Both the position numbers and the translations under genes were made by a program. Source: Steromphala cineraria (lineage: Eukaryota > Mollusca > Gastropoda > Trochida > Trochidae). Taken from it: a stretch of DNA of 64,000 bases. This document shows, piece by piece, positions 51,733 through 63,100 of the stretch. A model generated the notes under the pieces. It searched no databases and was not told the origin of the DNA. It saw only the letters and a list, made by a program, of their open reading frames with translations. Every line of letters starts with the position of its first letter. Position 1 is the stretch's first letter. The stretch spans positions 26,794,673 to 26,858,672 of the forward strand of contig OU744732.1 of the NCBI GenBank assembly GCA_916613615.1, written 5' to 3'.

Positions 51733-53333
51733 ATGTCAACAACAAATTGATCGAAGGAAATACAGAATTATTGCATGCAGCAAATTCAAACATTCCGTTC
51801 TAAAACAGTTGTGTTGATTGTCAACATATCTGAAAGTATTGAAAAGCAAAAATAATGTTCACATTTTAGATGTCTTTATTCCATGGTCTATCATTTCCAA
51901 TTACACTTTTTAAATTACTACCATAATATTCATAAGCTTTAAAGAGATGTACATACCTGAAGACAATATGTCCTAAAATCAAGAACAATCATTTTTTTAA
52001 AGGGGCAAAATATAACATATCACGTACTGGCACTGTAAAAGGTGACCCAAGTGTTAGTAATGGTAAAAGTAAATTGAGGAATGTAATAATTTCAACATGC
52101 ACATGGACATCACCATTACATAAACAAGTTCGCCACAACCCCACATAAATCATAAGTTACATATATAAAAGAAAAGGGCTTGTTTGTTATCAAATGTTAC
52201 ATTTAACGAAAAAACATCACATAAACATACATAAAAGGGATAAACATGACTTGCATATCTGCATAGAAAAGAATTCTTAAACACAACAAAAAAAGCTAAT
52301 GTCTATTGAATACCTTCAAATGGATATATATATGTTGAATTAGTTCAACGAACCAATGCATGGGACTCCTTTACGTTTGAGCAAATAATAGTCATATACT
52401 TGAAGACAAATAATTTCACAAAAACTAGAATTGTGCTAAGTAAGATATAAAAAGGCAATATATATTCAAATATTGAAATATTTCAAAAAGAGTTACAAAC
52501 CATTTACAACCTTATATTGATCGTCGTCGTCAATCCCGAATGCAATCCACAACCTAGATATGACACTCGGGTAATAAAAGGCAGGAGTAATGATATACAG
52601 ATATGTATAAAGCAACACATGAAATGATTCCAAGTATTTTCTTCTTTACTGCACCTTGCACATATCTGCTGGGTCGGGTTCAGCTGCAACAGAAACATTA
52701 AAACCGTATTTGCTTTGACAATACTACTAAAATAGAGGTTTTGATACATTCAGACATTTTTAGTTTTAAATAAGTGAACAACTGATGCTTGCTTGACAAC
52801 GACATCAGTATCAACACCGAAAATTCGTAGTTATTGAAATAAATACGCGGAATATTCATATAACTTCCTATCTTTAATCCAATCAATAACCTGACATAGG
52901 ATCGTTTGATTTTTATTTTACGATTATGATGTTGTTACATGATGTTAAGCAATATCATCTTGTGTACACGTTTTTGAGGGTTCGGTTGAAGATTCAGGGT
53001 ACAGGATAAATCAAATGTTTGTATCAAGAAAGAAAATCCGCTTGGATACGTGTTCATTTATACTCACTTTAAGTACTTAATAAGAACAAAGACAACAAAC
53101 ATGAACATGAACACGATATGTCGTGGTGTAGTGGCGATTTAATCAAGAGTATCTTCCCTGGATGCGCTTGTGAAGAGCCCCTATTGTGCCTTCTCTTACT
53201 ATACAGTAAAATACTCGTTTTTGATTGGCTGACGATGGACTCGTTTTATCTAATGTACCCAGCGAGTCTTACCTCTCACGGTGTACAAATTACATGTACC
53301 CCGCTGCCATAGCAACAGCTTCTCCTTCGGGCA
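51733..53333. other. Downstream flank of the MIB2-like gene; possible 3' UTR, no gene seen
   Basis: AT-rich sequence without a supported reading frame. If the gene is transcribed through the element, the minus-strand 3' UTR would lie here. AATAAA on the minus strand occurs at 51875-51880, a candidate polyadenylation signal only. The short open stretches on the minus strand near 52500-52890 have no recognisable family. Confidence 0.25.
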
Positions 53334-53407
53334 ATACGGTCTGATGTACCATCTTTGTAGAAATGTCTTGGGCAACATTTCTACACAGATAGTACATCAG
53401 ACGGTAT
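53334..53407. repeat. Imperfect hairpin, 33-bp arms
   Basis: Left arm 53334-53366 (ATACGGTCTGATGTACC...) pairs with 53375-53407 with a few mismatches and an 8-base loop. It lies just downstream of the MIB2-like gene and about 50 bases from the inserted 436-bp element. It is probably the end or relic of a foldback element. Confidence 0.65.
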
Positions 53408-53462
53408 AACCCTTGTGAGGAGCATACAACTTATATTGAATGAGTCAGGATTTACCTAAAAG

Positions 53463-53898
53463 CAGTCTGATTAAAATCGACTGTGATTCGAGGAAAAAAA
53501 GTGTAAAAATATTGTCTCTAGTGGGGTTTGAACTTCACCCAGCCCGGCTTTCCTCTCATTCACAGTCTGAAGGCACCCCTATTACCCGCATGTTCTGACG
53601 CAAGCTCATCTAGCCAATCGTAAGGGGCGCACTGAAAGCTTCGGTATCATGCAGGGGCAGGTAACTCCAGTGTACCATTCGTTACACATAATCGCCGCTA
53701 AACGCTATTTAAAAACGAGGATGTGATTGGATAGCTTATGACTGGGTTTGTCTGCGCTAAACTGGTCATAGCATCATGCGATAGAGGTGAGTGCATTCAG
53801 ACCGAGACGGAGAGGATGTTCTGGCTGGTTAGAGCCCCCATAGAGACAATATTTTTTATATTTTATTCCTCGGAGTACGGTCGATTTTAATCAGACTG
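53463..53898. mobile_element. 436-bp MITE-like element with 10-bp target duplication, overlapping the MIB2-like stop codon
   Basis: Ends are inverted repeats (CAGTCTGATTAAAATCGAC at the left, its complement at 53880-53898, extending imperfectly to about 35 bases). It is flanked by the direct repeat TACCTAAAAG (53453-53462 and 53899-53908). No transposase frame is seen inside. Inverted ends starting CAG with a target duplication of about 9-10 bases suggest a MULE-like non-autonomous element, but the superfamily is not certain. The right end supplies the stop codon of the neighbouring gene. Confidence 0.8.
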
Positions 53899-54191
53899 TA
53901 CCTAAAAGTTGTTTATCATTCTTAACCAAAAACTGCCAGATATCAAAGATTGTCTTACTTTCCCTCTTGGTAATCGGTGATTCGCACATGGGGCACTTGT
54001 TGTAGGAGAGCACACACGAACTACACAGAACCTTGTGGTTACAGGGTCTCAGTGTGACGTCAGACATGCTTCTGTAACACTTGCAGCACGGTAGCGCCAT
54101 CTTCAGGGTAGACATCATGTTGTCTCCCTTTGCTGTAGTCATCATCAGATCCTTGGCAGAGGGACCGGACTCCGAGTTGAGAGAAGACTTG
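53891..54191 (-). CDS. MIB2: MIB2-like exon M: C3HC4 RING finger and stop codon
   Basis: 301-bp last coding exon. A polar Ser/Lys linker of about 30 residues is followed by the RING: CCKC, PCNHKVLCSSC and CPMC, with eight zinc ligands in C-x2-C-x11-C-x-H-x3-C-x2-C-x6-C-x2-C spacing. This is the E2-binding catalytic module of the family. It ends about 30 residues later at KNDKQLLGTV. The acceptor is tgtgcag. The last two codons and TGA come from the end of an inserted element (53463-53898). A GTAAGA inside the exon (at RESK) could serve as an alternative donor, but no second RING exon was seen downstream. Confidence 0.87.
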
Positions 54192-57100
54192 CTGCACATA
54201 ATATGAATGATTTTCGTTGAAGTGAGCATTCTTTGTGAAATGATTTGTTATGAACAATTATCATGTTTGTTGTGATTGATAATACATTTCAAAATCATGC
54301 TTCAAACTAGTTTGGATTTATCGTTTTATCATATTTTGGTCTATGATTTGTTCGAAAATTATAATAATTGATTTTGAGGAAGGAACTCTGCAACCATAAC
54401 AGAAATTCATATGAACTAAGAACTAACAATTAAAGCGCCCCCCCCCCCCCCGAATACAAACCTTATTGATACACATGGGCTCCCTCTTTCAAAAGACTAA
54501 AGAAACGTTAGTGCGAAATATCTTCTTATGTTGGTTTAAGTTTGCAAATGATCGAAGCTATGCACAACAATGACAACACTGAAAATAGTCATAGATCTTA
54601 CTTTTTCTCAATGTATGACTGCAGAGCCGCTTTGATACGTTCACTCAAGCACAACTGCAGAGGTCGGGCGCCGACCAGGTTCTTCATGTTATAGCGGGCC
54701 TGTTTCTTCAGTAGCAGAACAGCTACCTGGAGGTACTTCTCCACTTCACCCGGGCTCAGGCTGCCCTGTTGGAATATACTCACTCACTGAATCACGCCAC
54801 AAACCCTTTAGGGACAGAAGCACGTTTTATGAAAATTTTAAATTTTAAAATTTTCACTGATAATTGTACGTTAATGCTGATAGTTGTTAATGTTGATAGT
54901 GTCAAAAATCTCATAACACAAGCCAATCTTCCATAGTCAGAGAACAAAATATGAAGATTCACCTAAACTCCATTGGCGGCCATTTTGTGTATGAACACAT
55001 TTAATTCATTTTGTGAAAGAAAAGGAATCGCATGGCTGAACTAAACAGTATATATTGGATTTATGACTGCTTCATTTAGTTTAAATACAGTGTCTTTCAA
55101 TTGAAATCATTCATTTCCATCTTCCTGACATTACCTAATAGTCCCCCATAAACGTGCTACTGCCCCTTTAAATCCGGAAATATGTAATGAAGTTAACCGA
55201 TCTTTATTTGAGTAAGCAATAGAATACTGCATGAATTATACCTGGGAGTCTCTTAAAGGGACAGTGACTAGTTTTAGAGGGAATATAAGGTGATGTCAGG
55301 AAATCAAAATTAATGGTACCAATTGAAAGACAATGCATTTAAACTAAATGGAGCAGTAATAATTCAAATAAATGATGTAAAGTTTAGCCATGCGATTCTT
55401 TTTTCGTACACAAAATGAATTAAAGGTGTTCACACAAAATGGCCACCAATGGATTTAATGTGAATCTTCATACTTTGTCCTCTGACTATGGATAATTGGT
55501 TTGTGTAATGAGATTTTTGACACTATCAAAGTAATACATTTATCATTAATTTACAATTATCAGTGAAAATTACAATTACAGAGAGGTAGAAGAATGACGA
55601 TTTTTTTGTAAAGATATTCAATGATATTCTGCACTTGTATTTTTAATATGACATTTAAATTGTTCTTCTTCCTTCAAAGACCTTACTGATAATCATTTCA
55701 TCTAATAAACATTTTGACCCTTTGCTTACTAACAAATAAGGTCAGTTAATATATACCTTCTCTTTCTTCTTCTTGGAGGAGTGAATGAGCACATGATGCA
55801 GAGGGCTGTCCATATCTTCATCAACTGCATTTACATCAGCTCCTACATAACAACAGTATAGTTCGTAACCCTGAAAGCTACATCTATCTGCTAATTGTGT
55901 GAAGAGCAAATAAACTTTCGGCAGTGAGAGACCAAGTATCCCCTGAATAGGTACTCCTGTGCTTACCAGCAAACTAAACGTTTCGTAACTGTTTAAGAAG
56001 TTATATATTTGTTCGTCTGATTAATATGACAAAGATTTGCATTCAATACTGTACATCTTTTCAAAATGACCATCGACAGGGAAATTATATTTACACTAGC
56101 TCCTAAAATATAAGTGTTAAATATTTTCAAAAGGAATCACCTCATTGAAAGATTTCTTGTTTTCTTTCAGAAACGCTTTTGAACTATCTTGAATTATAAG
56201 CAATGTTTATGATTTCATTCCTCAAAAGTTTGTATATGTAGACATTGATGTTGGAACCCATTTACAAATACACATTTAATACACAAACAATGATATATAA
56301 TTGAGTATCATAGCATAAGCACTAAATGACGACAAACTCACAAATTACTCTTTGCATCGAATTAATTCATCAGTCATTCAGATCTGAAATATTCTTTGAT
56401 TGTCGCTCGTATGGTGTAATTAAGGAAGTATTTTCCATGTTTGCCTATGAATATACAAATATAGAGCTTTCAGAAGATTTAGGTGTGTAAAAATTAATTG
56501 TTTACCTCGCTCTAGAAGTAGTTCGACGACACGAATGTTCGTTCCATCCGCTGCGATGTGGAGAGGCGTAAGTCCTTTAAGTCCTCGTCGTTCTATATTG
56601 GCCTTGCCCTTCATACGAAAGAGCAATCAGTACACCATTATTGCCAGAAACAAAAAACTACTTCAAAACCTATACTGGTATAAACATATATATGATGATT
56701 AAGACGTTTCAATAAAGATCCTAAACAATTTTCAAGCATTTAATGTTAACAGTTTTTGATATGTTTGAATACCAATAACATATTTTAAGGAAATATTTGT
56801 ATCTGCAGATAAAAGTCCCGAAACGGTTGAACATGTAACATGCATAGAAATTTTCTGCAAAATATGAATAATATTCTTAATCCCTTTTGAGTACTAAAAA
56901 AAAGACTGAATTGTCACTGAAAAGATAAGACACGAGGAATATGTTTGTCAATATGTATATTTGTTTGTATAAATTACATGTATAGATCCTAAAATATTTG
57001 GTCTCCGCACTTTAAATTGGAGTGCGTAAATCTAATTGACGCCATTTGCAAACGAATACACGCCGGGAATGAGAAACTTTATTGCATTTTCAAATACCCC

Positions 57101-60100
57101 CAAAACTCTCAATAAGATTGATTAATTAGCAATCTGTCCACTTAGCTAGCTTTTCAACAACTACTCTGTTATATCACTAACTTTGTCCAGAAGTAAACGA
57201 ACACATTCCACATGGTCATTCTTGGATGCAATGTGAAGAGCACTGAATGTGTCTCCTTCCATAAGGAGGTCCGACAGGGAGGTGTCCTTAGCCAGTATCT
57301 TTTCTACAGCACTACAAAAATACATTTTTGAATCATTTTGACAGCAATTTGCACGTTCTAAAATATACTAGACAAAAAAATTTGAGTACAATCACAATCA
57401 TGCATTGTCTGCATCAATATGTGAACATTCTCGTACTTATGAATGGAAGGAGTGGTGCTTAACCTCGTTGTAGAATGTTAATGACGTGTTCTGGATATAT
57501 TTTGTTATTTCCAAAACACTCAAACAATTCCGCTTCCTTTTGTTCACTTAATCCTAGTGATGTCTTAGGAATGTTTACTGATCTAAAATTTTAAATAGTA
57601 AGCTAAAGGCGAAAGCATAAAGGCATAAATGATGCAGGTCTACATTAATTGCATAAATATGGTATTTGCCTGACACAATTTATCAAATGAAAGATATTAA
57701 TAGTTTGAAGCCTGCGAGTTTCATAAAGTGATCAACTTACAAGACGTTTCCTCTCAAGCTGGCCAAGTGCAGTGGATTGAAGTTACCCCTGTTGCATATA
57801 CGCAGATCAATTCGGGGTGCTTTAAGCAAAACTTCGATACACTCATTGCTCTTGGTTTCAATAGCATCGTGGAGGGCTGTGTCCTTTGAACTATCCTGTT
57901 GAAACAAGTTCAAATGGTCAGTTGGTGATATCCACTAAGAAGACATCAACTTTAGACTGTGATTCAGAAGTATTCGCAAAGCTTCTGTTTTGTGTTTGGG
58001 GAAAACGCCAATGAAGCGATTTCGCAAGAGTCATTGATATACATTGTCTTCAAGTGCATGTATTCATATACATTCGTAACAGTTTAAGTTGAATAAGAAA
58101 TGTCTTGGATGTTTCATTGTTTTACTTTACGGTCTTATTCCATTGTGCTAAATCAATGATAAACAAACTTTAATGCAACAGATATCTAACATTCATCTTA
58201 ATGATCGGCAGACCATCAGAAGAGGCGATGTTAATATCAATTACCGTTTTGTTGACATCAGCACCTTTAATGATCAGTAGTGCAACCACTTTGTACAGGT
58301 TTCTGTGAACCGCAATATGCAGAGTTGTCTGTCCATCGTTCAATGTCACGTGGATATTGGCGCCTCGGTCAATCAACAATTTTGCTACAACCTCTCTTTT
58401 TCTGATAATACAAATTATAGAAATATATGAGTTCAATAGAGCTCAACGTAAGAATCATGTGGGATCGAAAATATCAAATGAGTCAAAAATCCAAAATGAC
58501 CTGATACTTTGTAAAGTAAATGTATATGTATTGATTAAAATTTTAGTCTAATGTATAGAAAATAGCTTTAGCAAAAAGAGAGTAACAATAATATTTAAAA
58601 TTCAGTTACCCGATGATAGCTGAACAGAGAGCTGTGAGTCCCTTCTTCCCCTTCACCTCCATATCTACTCCAAGGTCAAGCAGAACTTTCACTACCTCAG
58701 TGTGACCCTCGTGACTTGCTATCATCAGAGGGGTCAGATCCTTGACCAGGGCGTTTTTCTGTAGATATTCATGTTCAACAGTCTTCATGAATCAGTTCAT
58801 AGAGTATGTTCAATTATGTAAACCCTTACTATTTTGGTCACTGGATATCATCTATGTTCCCACCTTCGGAAAACCTACGGTTTCTTAATTTAGATGTTCA
58901 CATCAGTCTGTACCCCGTTACAAGAGGTCATATCTTCATCTAGTGTGCTCTTGCATAGCCATGTATCTCAGTTATCAATAAATAAAATTCAACTAACGAT
59001 TTGTTAACGCACCTAAGATCAGAGATGAGGACAACTAAGGACACTCTTTACCTAAAACTTAATCTCTGTTTACCTTGTCAGTTCACTATTAGTTACACGG
59101 CGTTTCGACAGGGTGTACGGGACTGTAAGACCCTTGTACATTCTGTATTTCGCCGAAGGAAATGCAGAATGTACAAGGGTCTTACAGTTCCGTGTCAAAA
59201 CGCTGTGTAACGAATTTATTACCCTTAAGATCTTTTATTTCAACACAGTTTACTCCTTTTCGACGAAATTAAGTCATAACTTGACTGCTGCCAAAGCTCG
59301 GCACAGTGTGAACATCAAGAGTCGCGGTACGGAGCTAGCAGTTATATAAAGGGAGATAACTCTGTGACTAAAAATATCCGAATTAAAAGTGCTGTTAAAT
59401 GAAATAATTAAAGAGAAACATGTGTTCATATTGAATGAATGTAATAACACAATGGAAATTAACAATGACAGAACATTAGAATCTCTCAATTGATGTTGGT
59501 CATTGTAAATTTTGATTCTGAAATTCTCAGTCGAGCGGCCGTTTTACTTCCGCATTCCATCTGAGGTCAAGGTCATCCGTATGACCCGTTTGGTATGTCA
59601 CGTGACAAATTTGACGGGATGTACACTTCGTACACCCTGCCAAATCCGACTACACGGGTATGTATGCTTTGGCTATTGACCAATCAGAATTCGAGAAATT
59701 ATCTTAAGGGTAATATTATTAGTTACACGGCGTTTTGACAGGGTGTACGGGACTGTAAGACCCTTGTACATTCTGTATTTTCCTGAGGCGGAGCCGAAGG
59801 AAATGCAGAATGTACAAGGGTCTTACAGTCCCGTACACCCTGTCAAAACGCCGTGTAACGAATTTATTACCCTTAAGATCTTTTATTTCAACACAGTTTA
59901 CTCATTTTGACCGAAATAAGTTTTAACTAGACTGCGGTCCAAGCTCAGCACAGTGTGAACATCAAGAGTCGCGGTACGGAGCTAACGGCAGGTATATAAA
60001 GGGAGATAACTCTGTTACTAAAAATATCCGAATTAAAAGTGTTCTTAAATGAAATAATTAAAGTGAAACATGTGTTCATATTGAATGAATGTAATAAGAC

Positions 60101-63100
60101 AATGGATATAAACAATGACATAACATTAGGATCTCTCAATTGATGTTGGTCATTGTAAATTTTGATTCTGAAATTGTCAGTCGAGCGGCCGTTTTACTTC
60201 CGCATTCCAGCTGAGGTCAAGGTCATCCGTATGACCCGTTTGGTATGTCATGTGACAAATTTGACGGGGTGTACACTTCGTACACCCTGCCAAATCCGAT
60301 TACACGGGTATGTATGCTTTGGCTATTGACCAGAATTCGAGAAATTATTAAGGGTAATAATAAGTCGTATCTGCTATTACAGTATGAAATATTACGCTTC
60401 AGGAGTTTCCGTAGTTCATAATGACAATGCTATATAATTTTAACGTTTAAGTTCTGTAATAGAGATAATAGATATATTAAACTCGATTACACCTTATGAT
60501 ACCTTTTGAGGATCCGCTTGAACTATTGATTTGACAGCTGCTGCATTGCCTTTGATAGCAGCCTCAAAGAGATCCTGAGTCCTGGATTTTCCAGGAGCTC
60601 CACCTTCTCTCGCTTCTGCCATTCTAGCAAGGAGTCGAGGGTCAAGCAGTCGGGCAAACATCTCCATCAGAACTCCACCCATATCTATTGGCATATGGTA
60701 TATTATTATTTTCTATTCAAGATTGACCACCAACAGCATAACCTGTATATTTTCACAATGTGTATAATATCTGATATTTGCTGTAGAACAAAATTATTTC
60801 TTTTTTAGATGTGTGATAATAAACCTGCACGCATTGCCCTAGAACCTGTCCTCAATTCATGATAGCAAAATCAATCTGAAACTCGATGTCTCTGCATTAC
60901 CGAAAATCAATATCTCTGCATAACCTATCAAACTCAAAGTTTGAAACCTTTGAACACTAAACAGTAATTGGGTACCTGGTATGATACGATGGTAGTCTGA
61001 ATTTGAACCTCGAGCGCCTGACAGGCGACCGGTTGTATTCTCCTTAGGGAGTGTTCTGTACTCGTTGACCAGGGGTAATATGTCACTCAGCGCTTTGAGC
61101 ATGCAATGTGCATGGATATATGCGCTATATAAATGGACTATTATTACTGTTATTTTACATCCACTAACCTTGACTTTATCACTTCTCGATTTTCGTTCAA
61201 AGATTTTTCAACAAATGAAAACTGGACTTGATTTTTGTTAATTTGTCCAATAAAATTTAATTAGCCTTTCAGTAAAACAGCGTAATTATTGGCTGTGAAA
61301 AACCCAATTTGGTTTAGGGACCATAAAACCGCGCGAATGTGACGTAATAAACAGACTACACAGATTAACGTATTATTATTTCAACTGAAATACTGCCTAA
61401 ATAATTGTATAATTACTATTGATGTGGATATCTTTTTTACACCAAATACTGAGTAGTGTTACATCGTCAAATGATTTATCTAACTGAGTGAAAAACATTT
61501 TCTGAAAATCGTTTATTATTTGGGATTTTTTCTGTGGTATTGTTACGATAGATGTATAGATAGCGAGGCTGATTCTGTTTATGACGTCACAAAAAGGGGT
61601 TGTGACCAGTGACGAGCAGTCATACATTCACTGGTTTGTAGCCAGATAGATCTGAGCGGTCCATCAAAATTGGTATTCAAAAACGGCTTTCATTACCAAA
61701 CTGAACATATTTGAGTAGCGACCTTTGACACACTATACAATATTGTAATCAGACTATAATATATTTCAAAGGAAATAGTGAAATATGTTTGTGTTTATGT
61801 AAATTTCAAGTTAAGCAAAAAGAAAATAGTGAAATATGTTTGTGTTTATGTAAATTTTAAGTTTAGCAATATTCAGGGAAATATTATTTGTGAGAGTTAA
61901 TTACCAATATCACCAGAAGCTCCAGAACTGTCCACCTCATCCAGTCGCTCTCCTGGAGCTGGAGTACAACAGGCTGGGTTGAATATCCATTTGGTGGATC
62001 CGAACACAACCACCACGTCACCATCGCTATCCACCCTCCTCACACGACCAACCTTGCCAAGACTCTGAAGAGAGAGAAATCTTTAAGTTCTTTGAAAATA
62101 TATACCCTGAAGTTTGTCCAGTTCGTGGGGTTTTGGATCAATATTGGAACTATTGTAACCTGTGTTCTCATTCTTCTGATGCTGGTCAATGATACGATAA
62201 ATTGACATTTACTACGATCCTGCTACATCAGCGTATTTGTCTCCGTCGAAGTCCGGAAATCTAAAACATGAAATCTATCAAGAGACTTTAGCAAAATATA
62301 GTTTGCCCTGACAGATATCAGGGTATGGCTAGAGCGTAGCGGAAACAAATATGCTGATGTAGCAGGATAATGTGCTGAATGCAATCGACACTGAAGTAAA
62401 AATGTATAGAATCACATTGGAAAGTCAGAACATTGAAACTTCCTCGATTTCTTCTAATGAAAGTTGCTTAATAGTTGATAGCAAATAATCCACTTTCTCC
62501 ATCCTCTAAACTCACCCTCCCAAGCCTGAAAAACAACCTCCTCAATACTTTAAAACCACCTCATCAATACTTTAAAACAACCTCCTCGATCCTTTAAAAC
62601 CACCTCCTCAATCCTTTAAAACCTCCTCCTCAAGCCTGTAAAACCACCTCCTCAATACTTTAAAACAACCTCCTCAATACTTTAAAACAACCTCCTCGAT
62701 CCTTTAAAACAACCTCCTCGATCCTTTAAAACCACCTCCTCAATCCTTTAAAACCACCTCCTCAATCCTTTAAAACTACCTTCTCAATCCTTTAAAACCA
62801 CCTTCTCAATACTTTAAAACCACCTCCTCAATCCTTTAAAAACACCTCCTCAATCTTTTAAAACAACCTCCTCGATCCTTTAAAACCACCTCCTCGATCC
62901 TTTAAAACCACCTCCTCAATCCTATAAAACCACCTCTTCAATCCTTTAAACCTACCTCCTCAAGCCTGTAAAACCACCCCTCGATACTTTAAAACCGCCC
63001 TAATGCTGATAAGCCATCATCTCCATTTTTCCATTCTGTAAACCCTCCTTCTCTAGCCTGTGAACCCACCTTCTCCATGTTGTCGTTCCACTCTCCATGT

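Noticed and set aside
52504..52749. Minus-strand frame with CARCSKEENTWNHFMCC, looking like a zinc finger
   Set aside because: The spacing resembles the non-LTR C-terminal finger only loosely, and nothing upstream or downstream fits either a retrotransposon or a second MIB2 RING.
59274..60139. Pair of similar minus-strand frames (59274-59489 and 59945-60139)
   Set aside because: They lie in the two tandem repeat units, are hydrophobic low-information sequence and differ by indel at the end; similarity reflects the repeat.
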